Of a stretch of DNA of 64,000 bases, positions 44,021 through 53,010 are shown in pieces. Location: contig NZ_JAFMYV010000001.1 of NCBI RefSeq assembly GCF_017353185.1, forward strand, positions 496,001-560,000, in the 5' to 3' direction. The position numbers were made by a program, and so were the translations under genes. This stretch comes from Fibrella rubiginis. GTDB lineage: Bacteria; Bacteroidota; Bacteroidia; Cytophagales; Spirosomataceae. Position 1 is the first letter of the stretch. Every line of letters starts with the position of its first letter. A model generated the notes under the pieces. The model was given only the letters and a program-made list of their open reading frames with translations, had not been told where the DNA came from and searched no databases.

Positions 44021-44363
44021 GAGGGGAGAATCGGGTGAGTACAAAAAAACCGCAACCAACTGGCTGCGGCCTGAAAATACGGAAAAGGACAAAGCGGCGG
44101 AGAACCTGGAGATTAAACTCGGTCTGTCAGCAGCTTCACAATCAATGCCTGCATCTGATCTGACGGTCTGGTCATGCCTGATGGCCCTAATATCGGTTGT
44201 CAGGTCAGCTAAGCCTTTCGACAGGATTTTGATCTGTTGATCATGCACCGTTACTCGTTGATCAGGGTGCTCGAATGTTCTTCTAAAAACACGAGTAATA
44301 CGTGGTGGTTTGGTTAAGCAAGGACAACATAGAAAAAGTTGCTGTAAACCGCTCCGCCAACGC
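44021..44363 (-). other. 343-bp gap with a terminator and a coding-like stretch
   Basis: The space between the amidohydrolase and the lipoprotein gene holds an intrinsic terminator (44043-44069). Between about 44280 and 44100 the minus strand is open in the amidohydrolase frame and reads like coiled-coil protein (VTVHDQQIKILSKGLADL). No TANNTTTG promoter is visible. It may contain a degraded small gene or a long 3' untranslated region. Confidence 0.4.
44043..44069 (-). terminator. Intrinsic terminator 23 bp before the amidohydrolase ATG
   Basis: On the minus strand CCGCA (44069-44065) pairs with TGCGG (44054-44050) around a 10-base loop and seven U follow (44049-44043). There is no room for a promoter between it and the ATG at 44020, so transcription of the amidohydrolase must read through it or begin very close by. 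Confidence 0.75.
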
Positions 44364-44795
44364 CTACCGCAACGACACGTCAATGACTGCCTTGGGTATC
44401 TGCGAAGGCTTATTGACATCAGGGTAAGGCGTTACGTCGCGCAATAACACTGAATACGTAGCCCCCGACAAGACTACGCCCGTTGAGTCTGGCTTTTTAC
44501 CGGCTCCGTTGGAAAAGTCGGTCCCTAATACAAGTCTAACCTGCTGCTTGTCAGCGGATTTTGATAACGTAGCCTTCACGACAACGTTGCCTTCCCAAAT
44601 GCAGGCTACGCCTTGCGGGCAACGACTGTCCAACAACGAATCGACGCGCACCGTGACGTCATTCTGTAGGCGGGCTGACTGATAGGCTTCCAATGTTACG
44701 CGGTTTGTAGGGGCCACTTCCGACGATTTGCAAGCATAGGCCAGGGGAAGAGCCGCAATGAATAATGCCACGGATAGATTATGTGAGTAGTGCAT
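44364..44795 (-). CDS. Small predicted lipoprotein of unknown function
   Basis: A 143-residue protein starting at the ATG at 44795. A frame open back to 44879 would cross a hairpin and is rejected. The signal ends in a lipobox (LPLAYAC, C22). The mature part has a DSRCPQGVACIWEGNVVVKATL stretch with two cysteines that could form a disulfide and a C-terminal beta-rich part ending KAVIDVSLR. Such short lipoproteins with a CPxGxxCxWxG pattern are frequent in Bacteroidota but I know no function. It probably faces the periplasm or the cell surface. Confidence 0.8.
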   Translation of the reverse strand: MHYSHNLSVALFIAALPLAYACKSSEVAPTNRVTLEAYQSARLQNDVTVRVDSLLDSRCPQGVACIWEGNVVVKATLSKSADKQQVRLVLGTDFSNGAGKKPDSTGVVLSGATYSVLLRDVTPYPDVNKPSQIPKAVIDVSLR

Positions 44796-44821
44796 ATGAT
44801 AAGTGACTTGATGAAACAAAG

Positions 44822-44872
44822 AAAGCGTTGTTTGCACCGCTCCTGGCTGCACAAACAACGCTTTACTGACCC
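44822..44872. terminator. Hairpin after the DUF4920 gene
   Basis: AAAGCGTTGTTTG at the left pairs with CAAACAACGCTTT at the right around a loop of about 20 bases. It lies about 35 bp after the DUF4920 stop and upstream of the lipoprotein ATG. Confidence 0.7.
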
Positions 44873-44904
44873 TCGTCATGCTCGGCCCGTTGGAATTGCT
44901 CCCG

Positions 44905-45354
44905 CTACTTTTTCACGATGACGCCGTCGGCTACGAAGGTGAGGGCTTTTTCGGGTTCGGTGATTTTGGCAATCTCGGCTTTGCTCTTGCCTGCGTCTTC
45001 GGCATAGTGGCGCAGTTCAGACACGGGCGTGGTGGTTTGCTTGGCGAGGCCTTCCATCACCACTTTTTTGCCCTCAATGTCTTTTGGTACAAAGAAACCG
45101 TAATCTTTAAAGCTTACCCGCATGGTCTGATTGTCGGCGGTGCGGACCTGCATCCAGCAACCTTTTACCTTACACACCGACTCTACGGTGCCTTCCACTT
45201 TGGCGGGCATCTCGGTTTTGGTACCCATTTTGGCTACCAGTTGTGAAACGGGTACGGCACCCTGTTCGGTAATCTTTTTGCCGTGAAACGAATCCTGAGC
45301 TGTGGCTCCGTAAGTAAGGCCCAGCAGCAGGGCGGCGGTGATTATGAGCTTCAT
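44905..45354 (-). CDS. DUF4920-family exported protein
   Basis: A 149-residue protein with a signal peptide (LIITAALLLGLTYGATAQ), from the ATG at 45354. The family core is clear: VEGTVESVCKVKGCWMQV with a CxxxxC pair, then VSFKDYGFFVPKDIEGKKVVMEGLA. DUF4920 proteins are small periplasmic proteins of Bacteroidota with an OB-like fold. Function is not established; the cysteines could hold metal or form a disulfide. A hairpin separates it from the upstream surface-protein gene. Confidence 0.85.
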   Translation of the reverse strand: MKLIITAALLLGLTYGATAQDSFHGKKITEQGAVPVSQLVAKMGTKTEMPAKVEGTVESVCKVKGCWMQVRTADNQTMRVSFKDYGFFVPKDIEGKKVVMEGLAKQTTTPVSELRHYAEDAGKSKAEIAKITEPEKALTFVADGVIVKK

Positions 45355-45381
45355 ACGTATGTGTGTTTGATTATGCAAAGT

Positions 45382-45414
45382 AAACCTATAAGGTTTTGGA
45401 AACCTTATAGGTTT
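45382..45414. terminator. Perfect 14-bp hairpin after the T9SS surface-protein gene
   Basis: AAACCTATAAGGTT (45382-45395) pairs with AACCTTATAGGTTT (45401-45414). The edge is 2 bp from the stop at 45417. The stem is A/T-rich and there is no strong U tract, so it resembles the other stop-codon hairpins here. Confidence 0.75.
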
Positions 45415-45416
45415 GA

Positions 45417-48400
45417 TCATTCCAGCACCTCAATCCAGCCTTTGCATTGCCGGCCGGAGGCGGTGGTGAGCAGATAAAAATAAACGCCATGCGCTACGTT
45501 GTGGCCCCAGTCATTGGCGTAGTTCTCAGACCGGAACAGCTCGCGGCCCCAGCGGTTGTAAATCTCCAGCTTAGCACCCTTGATGCCGAGGTCGAAGAGG
45601 TCGTTTTTGCCGTCGTTGTTGGCGGTGATGGCGTTGGGCAGTCGCGAGAGGTCCTCATAATCGATGGGCAGTTTCTGACTCAGCGAACAGCCCGCTTTGT
45701 AGGCCGTCACCACCACCGTATACGAGCCGGAATGAGCGTAGCGATATTGATCAGGCAGGGGCGTTCGCAGGGTGTCGCCGTTGCCCATAGCCCATACATA
45801 GCGGTCGGCACCCGGCGTTTGGTTGGTAAATGCCAGGCGGGTAGGCTGGTTGCAGTCGGGCGCCGATTCAGCCGCGATTTTTGGTCGGAAAGAACCATCA
45901 GCACGCACGGTGACGCTCTTTGTGGCCGTGCAGCCCGCCGCGTTGGTCATGGAAACCTGGTAGGTCAGGGCACTGCCACTGCTCATTACCGAAATACTGC
46001 TCGACGTGGGGTTTACCACCGTAGTACTACCCGTCCAGCTATAGCGATCTGCTCCCGACGCCGTTAGGGAAACCGGCTTTTCGGGGCAGAGCGTCGTGTC
46101 TTTGCTGATACGGAAATCGGCAGCACCGACGTCAATCACCTGATTGGTCGAATCAATCAGTAGGCAGTTCAATGGGTTATAGGCCCGCAGCACCACCGTG
46201 TAGCTACCCGGACTGGTGAACGTTTGCGTAGCACTCGTAGATGAGGTGGCGATAATCTTGCCGCCGATCAGCCACTCGTACCGTCGCCCGCCAACGCTGG
46301 TGTTTTTGAAGGTCAGGGCCAGCGGCGTGCAGCCCTTCACCACGTTCTTGCGGGTGCCCTCATACGTATCAAATGCCGCTTTCAGCTTGTCGGTATCGAA
46401 CTTAAAGGCCACGTTATTACAGTTGGCATTGCCCCGCTGCTGCGCGGCAGCCGTGGCCGTAGCCGGAAAATTGTTGGACCGACAGCTACACGTAGCGTGG
46501 TAGATGACCCCGTTTTTGTCGAACCGGCTGGTGCCGCCGTCTACATGATCACCATCCTCGGGAGCCAGCGGGCGCACGTCGCCCATAAACGTGCCGTAGA
46601 GTAGTGATTTGGCACCCCGTTCCAGCACTCCAACCCAGAAATTGCTGCCGTTTGTGGTGAGTTGATAGGCGTCGGGCGTAACAGGCAGACCATACGTAGA
46701 ACTGAAGGTGTTATATCCCTTGCTGGCGTTGACGATGCCCCCCCAGCCTGCTATGTATATGTTGCCACAGGTGTTTACCAGAAAAGCCGTTGGCGCAATG
46801 TCTGGTCCCTGAATAGTGGTGCGGCTGGCCAGGTCCCGCGCTGAGCCGAAGGTGGTTGAAAATAAGGTCTTCGACAGGTCAGGCGAGAGGGCATGGATAA
46901 ACTGCCCACTGCGTGGATTGCTGTATACGCCCACCGACACCGGATAGAGGCCCTTCGTTATGCCCAATACGTGCGGCACATCACCGGGGCCAATGTCGAG
47001 CAGGCTGGCTACGTCTGAGTTTTGCGTTCCTAGATAGCTAACGGCCAGAATTTTATCTTCTTTGAGGTGGGCAATAAACCCGTCATTCACGCCCGCCAGT
47101 TCGGGTTGAAGAGCGCCTGCTGTGCCCAGGTTGCTGCTAAACGTGCTGCCGCAGACATACAATGAGCCGTCCGACGCCAGGCGCAGGCTATAGGCTTCGT
47201 CGGCCTGATCGCCTTTGATTCGGGCGGCCCAGCGCAACTGGCTTAAGTCGGCTGACAGTCGGCAAACAACGCCGTCTGAATAACCCGCTTTTACAGAGCC
47301 ATCCGTCACAGGAAAATCGGGCGACTGGGTAGTGCTGGCTATATAAATATCATCATCTGGACCAACGATCACTTCGCTCCTGAATTCGTCGGCATAATTC
47401 CGTATCGCCGCCGCATTGGCCGTATAAAGGTTCAGCCCGTCGTTATACGATCCGCCCAGTAACGTGCTGCCAACCAGGGCTTTACCATCACCTCGGAGGC
47501 GTGTAATAAACATGTCGGCAGCATTTCGGTAAGGTAGATAGGTGCCGTATACGGCGATGTTTTCGCCCGGTTGTGCTGTGAGTTTTCGTTGGTAAGCCCC
47601 GGCAGTAGTGGGGTAGTCGGTCGAGGCGGTGCTGCCCAATACAATTAGTTCGCCTTTGCTGTTCACGATGATACTGTGGGGCAGGTCAGCCTCACCGCCG
47701 CCGAGAGTCGCCGAAAACAATATCGTGGAACCATCGGGCGAAAATTTCATGATACCGATGCTCGTCTTACCCGCAAAACTGACCTGGAATGCCCCACGCG
47801 TGACGGGGAAATTTTCGCCCCACACCGACCCCGCCACGTAGGTGTTGCCGTCGGCATCGTAGGTGGCGGTATGGCCGAAATTGTCGGCGACGGAGCCGGT
47901 AAACGTTACAAAAACCAGCTCTGGGTCAACGGTCAGGGACAGAGTTTTGTCGTAGCCATTGGGGAAGGTGAAGCGGGCGGTGTTGCCATCCAGTGCCCAG
48001 CGCGTGGCTACCTCCACCGCCGTGCTTTGCCCGTTTGCTTCCGGTCGGCTCACAAAACTGTAGGGCGCATTCTCCCGAAACTCATTCACCGACGTCTGGA
48101 TCCGCAATCGGCTGTCGGCTAGTGAGAGCTGATCGGCACCCTCATAAGCCAGCTTTATCTGGTCAGGATCAGCCCCCGGCTGAATAACGAATTCGTATTT
48201 AAGTGTCTGGTAATACGCAAACACGCGCAGGTCGATACCGGGGTAGAGATTATGATACACCACTTCCGAATAGCCCGCCACACCCCCCGCCCAGCGCGCA
48301 GGGTCATTGCCCAAAAAATAGCTGTAGGTAGTTGCCACTGCATTCCGGGCTTCCAGCTCCGGCTGCGTGTTGGCCCCCGCAAAGGTCACCCCTACGCCAT

Positions 48401-48653
48401 GCGCCCGGATAGTGGGCAAAACAGGCTCAGCCGTCGGGGCGGCGGCATGGCGGCGGGCCGTTTCTCGGGCGTCATAAAAGGCGTAGTGGAAACCCGATGT
48501 TTTCAGAAACAAAAACCCACCCGGCAGGTCGGCCCGATACCGTATGTCGTCGGGCCATTGGCCTTTGTTTTCCACGAAGACAAGCCCGGGTTGTTTGGCA
48601 AATGCCCAGGCCGATAATGTGGTTATGAAGAAGACAAGTAGCAGACAGCGCAT
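45417..48653 (-). CDS. Large secreted protein with SBBP-type repeats, PKD-like domains and T9SS type B sorting domain
   Basis: A 1078-residue protein with a signal peptide (LLLVFFITTLSAWAFA). The N-terminal domain begins PGLVFVENKGQWPDDIRY, the usual start of DUF7948-type proteins. It is followed by SBBP-like repeats (DADGNTYVAGSVWGENFPVT, DDDIYIASTTQSPDFPVT) that probably form a beta-propeller. Around residues 770-960 lie PKD-like domains (SPGSYTVVLRAYNPLNC, HSGSYTVVVTAYKAGCS). The C-terminus (LPNAITANNDGKNDLFD to GVYFYLL) is a gliding-motility-associated, CHU_C/type B sorting domain. The protein should be exported through the type IX system and held at the cell surface or released. Binding target unknown. 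Confidence 0.92.
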   Translation of the reverse strand: MRCLLLVFFITTLSAWAFAKQPGLVFVENKGQWPDDIRYRADLPGGFLFLKTSGFHYAFYDARETARRHAAAPTAEPVLPTIRAHGVGVTFAGANTQPELEARNAVATTYSYFLGNDPARWAGGVAGYSEVVYHNLYPGIDLRVFAYYQTLKYEFVIQPGADPDQIKLAYEGADQLSLADSRLRIQTSVNEFRENAPYSFVSRPEANGQSTAVEVATRWALDGNTARFTFPNGYDKTLSLTVDPELVFVTFTGSVADNFGHTATYDADGNTYVAGSVWGENFPVTRGAFQVSFAGKTSIGIMKFSPDGSTILFSATLGGGEADLPHSIIVNSKGELIVLGSTASTDYPTTAGAYQRKLTAQPGENIAVYGTYLPYRNAADMFITRLRGDGKALVGSTLLGGSYNDGLNLYTANAAAIRNYADEFRSEVIVGPDDDIYIASTTQSPDFPVTDGSVKAGYSDGVVCRLSADLSQLRWAARIKGDQADEAYSLRLASDGSLYVCGSTFSSNLGTAGALQPELAGVNDGFIAHLKEDKILAVSYLGTQNSDVASLLDIGPGDVPHVLGITKGLYPVSVGVYSNPRSGQFIHALSPDLSKTLFSTTFGSARDLASRTTIQGPDIAPTAFLVNTCGNIYIAGWGGIVNASKGYNTFSSTYGLPVTPDAYQLTTNGSNFWVGVLERGAKSLLYGTFMGDVRPLAPEDGDHVDGGTSRFDKNGVIYHATCSCRSNNFPATATAAAQQRGNANCNNVAFKFDTDKLKAAFDTYEGTRKNVVKGCTPLALTFKNTSVGGRRYEWLIGGKIIATSSTSATQTFTSPGSYTVVLRAYNPLNCLLIDSTNQVIDVGAADFRISKDTTLCPEKPVSLTASGADRYSWTGSTTVVNPTSSSISVMSSGSALTYQVSMTNAAGCTATKSVTVRADGSFRPKIAAESAPDCNQPTRLAFTNQTPGADRYVWAMGNGDTLRTPLPDQYRYAHSGSYTVVVTAYKAGCSLSQKLPIDYEDLSRLPNAITANNDGKNDLFDLGIKGAKLEIYNRWGRELFRSENYANDWGHNVAHGVYFYLLTTASGRQCKGWIEVLE

Positions 48654-48732
48654 TACAGATTGGGTCAGGAAGTAGCGTACTACAAGCTACAAAAATTGTT
48701 CCTGATACAGCCTGTCTGCCTCGTGAAAAGGG

Positions 48733-49359
48733 CTACTTCCACTGGGTCACATCCAGCACGTTGGAGCAAAAATCGTATTCGTCGGGTTGGTTCGAGCCTA
48801 GCAGGAGCAGACAGTCGGGGCGGGTAAGTAGTTCCTCTACGGCGTTGCGGTACCAGGTGGCTCCCTGACGGTCAAGGTTGGCGGTGGGCTCGTCGAGGAG
48901 CACAAGGCGGGCTTCCGAGAAGAGAGCAAGGCCCAGTTTCACCCGCTGCTTCATACCTGATGAGAAAAATCGAATTTCCTTGTTACGGGCGTGGCTCAAC
49001 TGCATCCGATCCATCAGCGTTGTAGCGTCGAGGCCGGGGCGGAAGGGTTTGAACTGGACATGAAAATAGAGCAATTCGCTCAGTGTCAGCTCTTCAATCA
49101 ATTCCAGATAAGGGGCGGCTAAGACTATGTGCCGGTACCAGTCTTCGTCGTCAAGCAGTTGTCCGTCGGGGAGATTGTAGGTCAACTTCCCCGCCGAAGC
49201 CGGCTGCATACCCGCCAGCACCTGTAGCAGTGTGGATTTACCACTGCCGTTTGGCCCCACAAAGGTGTAGCTGTTCCCCGCCGAAAGGGTCAGGTCAACC
49301 CCCCGGAATATCCACTCGCGGCGGTACTTTTTCCCGATCTGGTCAGCTTTTATGATCAT
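48733..49359 (-). CDS. ABC transporter ATP-binding protein
   Basis: A 208-residue ATPase starting at the ATG at 49359 (MIIKADQIGKKYRREW). Walker A is GPNGSGKS (35-42), the signature is SSGMKQR (about 127-133) rather than LSGGQ, Walker B is LVLLDEP (about 146-152), and the switch His position is filled by GSNQPDEYDF, so the usual histidine is replaced. These features fit the small ABC-2-type or CcmA-like group. No permease gene is adjacent in the window, so its partner must be elsewhere. Confidence 0.88.
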   Translation of the reverse strand: MIIKADQIGKKYRREWIFRGVDLTLSAGNSYTFVGPNGSGKSTLLQVLAGMQPASAGKLTYNLPDGQLLDDEDWYRHIVLAAPYLELIEELTLSELLYFHVQFKPFRPGLDATTLMDRMQLSHARNKEIRFFSSGMKQRVKLGLALFSEARLVLLDEPTANLDRQGATWYRNAVEELLTRPDCLLLLGSNQPDEYDFCSNVLDVTQWK

Positions 49360-49367
49360 AAAAGTTA

Positions 49368-49472
49368 AAGTCGGCAAAGTCGTTATAAAGCGTCCTGTCA
49401 GTCCGGAAAGTCTTATTATGCATGACTGACTTTCCGGACTGACAGGACGCTTTATAACAACTTTCCCGACTT
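49368..49472. repeat. 45-bp inverted repeat after lpxA
   Basis: Arms 49368-49412 and 49428-49472 match at 43 of 45 positions (core GCGTCCTGTCAGTCCGG) around a 15-base loop. The edge is 9 bp from the lpxA stop (49482) and 8 bp from the ATG of the ABC gene. Confidence 0.95.
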
Positions 49473-49481
49473 ATGATTTGC

Positions 49482-50273
49482 TTATTCACTACTTCCGCCT
49501 CCGGGTCCTTTCATGATGCCGCGTTCTGAGTTGCGGATGAAGTTGAGCACCTCGTCGCGGTCGGCTGTTGAGGGCAGTTCCAGTTCGATGCGGTTGAGGG
49601 CTTCGGCGTTGTTAAAGCCGCGCAGGAAAATGTAGCGGTAGATCTCCTGGATCTCGTTGATCTGCTCGTTGGTGAATCCCCGGCGGCGGAGGCCAATGGA
49701 GTTGATGCCCGCGTAGGAGAGGGGTTCACGAGCCGCTTTGGTAAACGGCGGCACGTCTTTCCGCACCAACGATCCCCCCGACACCATGGCGTGGGGACCG
49801 ATTTTTACGAACTGATGGACTGAACTTGACCCGCCGATGATGGCCCATTCGCCCATGTGGACGTGGCCGCCCATCTGCACGTTGTTGACTATGATGCAAT
49901 GATCGCCGATGCGGCAGTCGTGCGCCACGTGGGCATAAGCCATGATAAGGCAGTTGGCCCCGATCTCCGTGCGCCAGTGTTCTTCCGTACCCCGGCTGAT
50001 GGTGGCGTATTCCCGAATGGTGGTGTTATCGCCGATAATGGCCTGCGTCACCTCGCCGTTGAATTTGAGGTCCTGCGGCACACCGGCAATGACGGCCCCC
50101 GAATAGATTTTACAGTTGCGGCCAATGCGGGCACCGGAATTGATCACCGCATGGGAGCCGATCCAGGTGCCTTCTTTAATCTCAACGTCCTTGTGAATGA
50201 TGGCAAACGGCTCGATCACCACGTTCTGGGCAATCTTCGCTTCGGGATGGACGTAGGCTAATGGTTGAATCAT
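49482..50273 (-). CDS. lpxA: UDP-N-acetylglucosamine O-acyltransferase
   Basis: A 263-residue left-handed beta-helix enzyme. Its ATG at 50273 overlaps the lpxC-fabZ stop as ATGA. The hexapeptide repeats run over residues 1-190 (IAQNVVIEPFAIIHKDVEI and on), the catalytic histidine is in MAYAHVAHDCRIGDH, and the C-terminal helical domain contains RGFTNEQINEIQEIYR. LpxA puts a 3-hydroxyacyl chain on UDP-GlcNAc, the first step of lipid A synthesis. The order lpxD, lpxC-fabZ, lpxA on one strand matches other Bacteroidota. Confidence 0.96.
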   Translation of the reverse strand: MIQPLAYVHPEAKIAQNVVIEPFAIIHKDVEIKEGTWIGSHAVINSGARIGRNCKIYSGAVIAGVPQDLKFNGEVTQAIIGDNTTIREYATISRGTEEHWRTEIGANCLIMAYAHVAHDCRIGDHCIIVNNVQMGGHVHMGEWAIIGGSSSVHQFVKIGPHAMVSGGSLVRKDVPPFTKAAREPLSYAGINSIGLRRRGFTNEQINEIQEIYRYIFLRGFNNAEALNRIELELPSTADRDEVLNFIRNSERGIMKGPGGGSSE

Positions 50274-51664
50274 TTTTTCTTGACTAAACTGGCTATCATA
50301 TCGGCTTCGCAAACGAGGAGGTTATTCACGTAACCGCGGCCCTGCATTTTCACAATACCGCGCTTCATGGGCGACGTAAACTCGCATCTGAAGATTACGG
50401 TATCGCCGGGCAATACGTTGCGACGGAACCGGCAGTTCTCGATGCCAACCAGAAAAGGCCAGTAGTTTTCGGGATCGGGTACGGTGCTAAGTACCAGAAT
50501 GCCACCCGTTTGTGCCATCGCCTCCAGTTGCAACACACCAGGCATAACCGGATTGCCGGGAAAGTGTCCCGGAAAATACGGCTCATTCATGGTCACGTTT
50601 TTGATACCCACCACGCTGCTTTCGTCCAGGGCCACGATCTTGTCGATCATCTGGAACGGGTAGCGGTGGGGCAGCAACTGCGTAATGCGGTTGATGTCCA
50701 GAATGGGTGGTTGTCTGGGATCATACTGCGGCACCTGATTCTGGGCGTTCTTTTGAATCAGGCCCTTGATTTTTTTGGCAAAAGCTACGTTAGCCGCATG
50801 GCCGGGGCGAGCGGCCAGAATCTGCGCTTTAATGGGGCGGCCAATGAGCGCCAAATCACCGATCATGTCGAGCAACTTGTGGCGGGCCATCTCGTTGGGG
50901 TAGTGCAGTTGCAGGTTGTTGAGGATGCCCGCCTGCCGGTTTACGCCTACTTTCGGTTTGTTGAGCAAATCAGCCAGGTGATCCAGGTCGCTGTCTGACA
51001 CGTCGCGGTCAACAATCACGATGGCATTGCTCAAGTCGCCGCCTTTGATCAGATTTTGCTTGTAAAGAGCTTCCAGTTCGTGCAAAAACACGAATGTGCG
51101 GCATGAAGCAATCTCTTTGGAAAACAGCGTCAGGTCATTCAGCGACGCATGCTGGCTGTTGATCACCTGCGAGTTATAGTCAACCATTACCGTTAGCCGG
51201 TAGTCGTTGAGGGGCAGGGCTGCAATCTCGATGTCTTTTTCGGGGTTGCGGTGATGCACAAACTCGGTGATCTCGAAATACTTTTTGTCAGCATTTTGCT
51301 CTTCAATACCGGCAAACTCCAGGGCCTCCACAAACTTGATCGACGAACCGTCCATGATGGGTGGTTCGGGACCGTCGAGCTGAATAAGTGCGTTATCAAT
51401 TTGAAGGCCAACGAGTGCTGCCAGCGTATGCTCTACGGTATGAATGCGGGCACCGTTTTGTTCCAGCGTGGTGCCGCGCGAAAGGTCAACCACAAAGTCA
51501 ACGTCGGCATCTACGGTAGGCTGGCCAGGCAAGTCGATACGCTGAAATTTATAGCCGTGGTTGGCCGGGGCGGGCATAAACGTCATCGTTGCCGCTACGC
51601 CTGTATGGAGGCCCACGCCCGATACCGACACGGATTTCTGTATGGTTTGCTGTTTGATGTTCAT
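50270..51664 (-). CDS. lpxC-fabZ: Bifunctional LpxC-FabZ: UDP-3-O-acyl-GlcNAc deacetylase fused to 3-hydroxyacyl-ACP dehydratase
   Basis: A 464-residue fusion from the ATG at 51664. The LpxC part (about 1-300) has the first zinc histidine in HTVEHTLAAL, the motif ARHKLLDMIGDL with the other zinc ligands and the catalytic acid, and the histidine in ARPGHAAN. The FabZ part (about 320-464) has LLPHRYPFQMID, catalytic His in YFPGHFPGNPVMPG and Glu in QLEAMAQ. LpxC makes the committed step of lipid A synthesis, and FabZ removes water in fatty acid elongation, so the fusion ties together use of the shared 3-hydroxyacyl-ACP pool. This fusion is well known in Bacteroidota. Confidence 0.97.
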   Translation of the reverse strand: MNIKQQTIQKSVSVSGVGLHTGVAATMTFMPAPANHGYKFQRIDLPGQPTVDADVDFVVDLSRGTTLEQNGARIHTVEHTLAALVGLQIDNALIQLDGPEPPIMDGSSIKFVEALEFAGIEEQNADKKYFEITEFVHHRNPEKDIEIAALPLNDYRLTVMVDYNSQVINSQHASLNDLTLFSKEIASCRTFVFLHELEALYKQNLIKGGDLSNAIVIVDRDVSDSDLDHLADLLNKPKVGVNRQAGILNNLQLHYPNEMARHKLLDMIGDLALIGRPIKAQILAARPGHAANVAFAKKIKGLIQKNAQNQVPQYDPRQPPILDINRITQLLPHRYPFQMIDKIVALDESSVVGIKNVTMNEPYFPGHFPGNPVMPGVLQLEAMAQTGGILVLSTVPDPENYWPFLVGIENCRFRRNVLPGDTVIFRCEFTSPMKRGIVKMQGRGYVNNLLVCEADMIASLVKKK

Positions 51665-51674
51665 TTTAATCAAT

Positions 51675-51771
51675 GTCCAATGTCTAAAGGTCAATCGTAC
51701 CGGCGAACCGGTCCAAAGTGGCTTCGCCAATCAGTAGCCTAACATTGGACGTTAGACCTTAAACGTTGGAC
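51675..51771. repeat. Imperfect inverted repeat after lpxD
   Basis: GTCCAATGTCTAAAGGTC (51675-51692) and GACCTTAAACGTTGGAC (51755-51771) pair with several mismatches. The inside contains ACCGG-CGAA-CCGGT (51699-51712) and GTGGCTTCGC (51718), which recur in other repeats here. The edge touches the lpxD stop at 51772. Confidence 0.7.
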
Positions 51772-52794
51772 CTACTTTTTCTTTTCAAGTTCATTAATAC
51801 GCCGTTCCAGGTCGGGCAGGCGGCGGAAAATGGCCTGTGAGCGCATGTTGTCACGCAGCAGAAAGGCCGTTGAGCCGTTCAGCGATGTGCCTTCTTCCGT
51901 AACGCTCTTACCCACACCCGACTGCGCGCCAATTTTGGTGTTGTTAGCAATGGTCAGGTGCCCGGCAAAGCCTACCTGCCCGGCAATAACACAGTTTTCA
52001 CCAATGCGGGTTGATCCTGAAATGCCCGTTTGCGCCGCAATAACCGTGTTTCGGCCAATGTCTACGTTATGGCCAATCTGAATCAGGTTGTCGAGCTTGG
52101 CACCCGTCCGAATAATGGTGGACCCCATCGTAGCGCAATCGATGGTGGTATTGCTGCCAACGTTGACATGGTCTTCCAGCACCACATTGCCAAGCTGAGG
52201 AATGGTTTTGTATGTGCCGTCGGCCTGGGGGGCAAAGCCAAAACCATCGGCGCCAATGACGGCGTTGGGGTGAATGACGCAATGATTGCCCACCACGGTG
52301 TTATCCATGAGCTTGGCTCCCGTATGCACAATCGTGTTATCACCAATGCGCACATTATCACCAATATACACCTGGGGGTAGAGCTTTACATTATGCCCAA
52401 TGCGGCAGTTTTTGCCGATATAGGAAAAAGCCCCGCGGTAGGCCTGTTCACCCATCTCGCTGCTCTCGTGCATGAACGAGGGTTGCTCTACGCCAACCCG
52501 GGCGAAGCTCATCAGCCGATAGTATTCTTCTAATAATTGGGTAAAGGCCAGATACGCGTTTTCCACGCGTATGAGTGCCAGCCCAACGGGTTCACGGGGA
52601 GTGAACGAATGGTCGACAATCACGGCTGAAGCGCGTGTTTCGTACAAAAAGGGCTCGTATTTGGGATTAGCCAGAAAGGAGATGCTACCGGGCATGGCTT
52701 CCTCAATTTTCGATAACTGGCTGACAGTCAGCGAATCATCGCCATCTACATGACCATTGAGTAAAACGGCTATTTGCCTGACAGTGAACTCCAT
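51772..52794 (-). CDS. lpxD: UDP-3-O-(3-hydroxyacyl)glucosamine N-acyltransferase
   Basis: A 340-residue enzyme. The N-terminal uridine-binding domain (1-100) has the family line SISFLANPKYEPFLYETRASAVIV. The beta-helix follows (GKNCRIGHNVKLYPQVYIGDNV), with IHPNAVIGADGFGFAPQADG and the catalytic His region NLIQIGHNVDIG. A short charged C-terminal helix ends the protein. LpxD adds the second 3-hydroxyacyl chain in lipid A synthesis, the third step after LpxA and LpxC. It lies first in the cluster with 107 bp to lpxC-fabZ, a gap that holds an imperfect palindrome, so coupling to the next genes may be partial. Confidence 0.96.
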   Translation of the reverse strand: MEFTVRQIAVLLNGHVDGDDSLTVSQLSKIEEAMPGSISFLANPKYEPFLYETRASAVIVDHSFTPREPVGLALIRVENAYLAFTQLLEEYYRLMSFARVGVEQPSFMHESSEMGEQAYRGAFSYIGKNCRIGHNVKLYPQVYIGDNVRIGDNTIVHTGAKLMDNTVVGNHCVIHPNAVIGADGFGFAPQADGTYKTIPQLGNVVLEDHVNVGSNTTIDCATMGSTIIRTGAKLDNLIQIGHNVDIGRNTVIAAQTGISGSTRIGENCVIAGQVGFAGHLTIANNTKIGAQSGVGKSVTEEGTSLNGSTAFLLRDNMRSQAIFRRLPDLERRINELEKKK

Positions 52795-52903
52795 AAACGT
52801 TGGTTAGCCCTGATATTTCGCGTCATTTTAACTGACATTTGGGCGGCTAAGGTAGCCAACAGATTGCACTATTCGTATAAATGGGGAATTAATTCAACTT
52901 ATT

Positions 52904-53010
52904 GTGAAATGAGTTCAAAGTTCAATGTTTAAGGTTCAAAGTTGCTCCGCGTCAGCAGTCGGGGCAGAGCAACTTTGAACCTTAAACATTGAACTTTGAA
53001 CTCATTTCAC
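52904..53010. repeat. 44-bp perfect inverted repeat at the HD-protein stop
   Basis: Arms 52904-52947 and 52967-53010 are exact complements over 44 bp, made of TTCAAAGTTCAATGTTTAAG-type words, with a 19-base loop. The edge touches the TAA at 53011. There is no U tract after the left arm on the minus strand. Confidence 0.97.

Noticed and set aside
44021..44419. A 133-residue N-terminal extension of the amidohydrolase
   Set aside because: The ATG at 44020 opens a perfect signal peptide and a terminator lies within the extension.
3572..53010. A CRISPR array from the recurrent TTGAAC/TTTAAAC words
   Set aside because: The words are scattered at gene ends and arranged as palindromes, not as regularly spaced direct repeats with spacers, and no cas gene is present.
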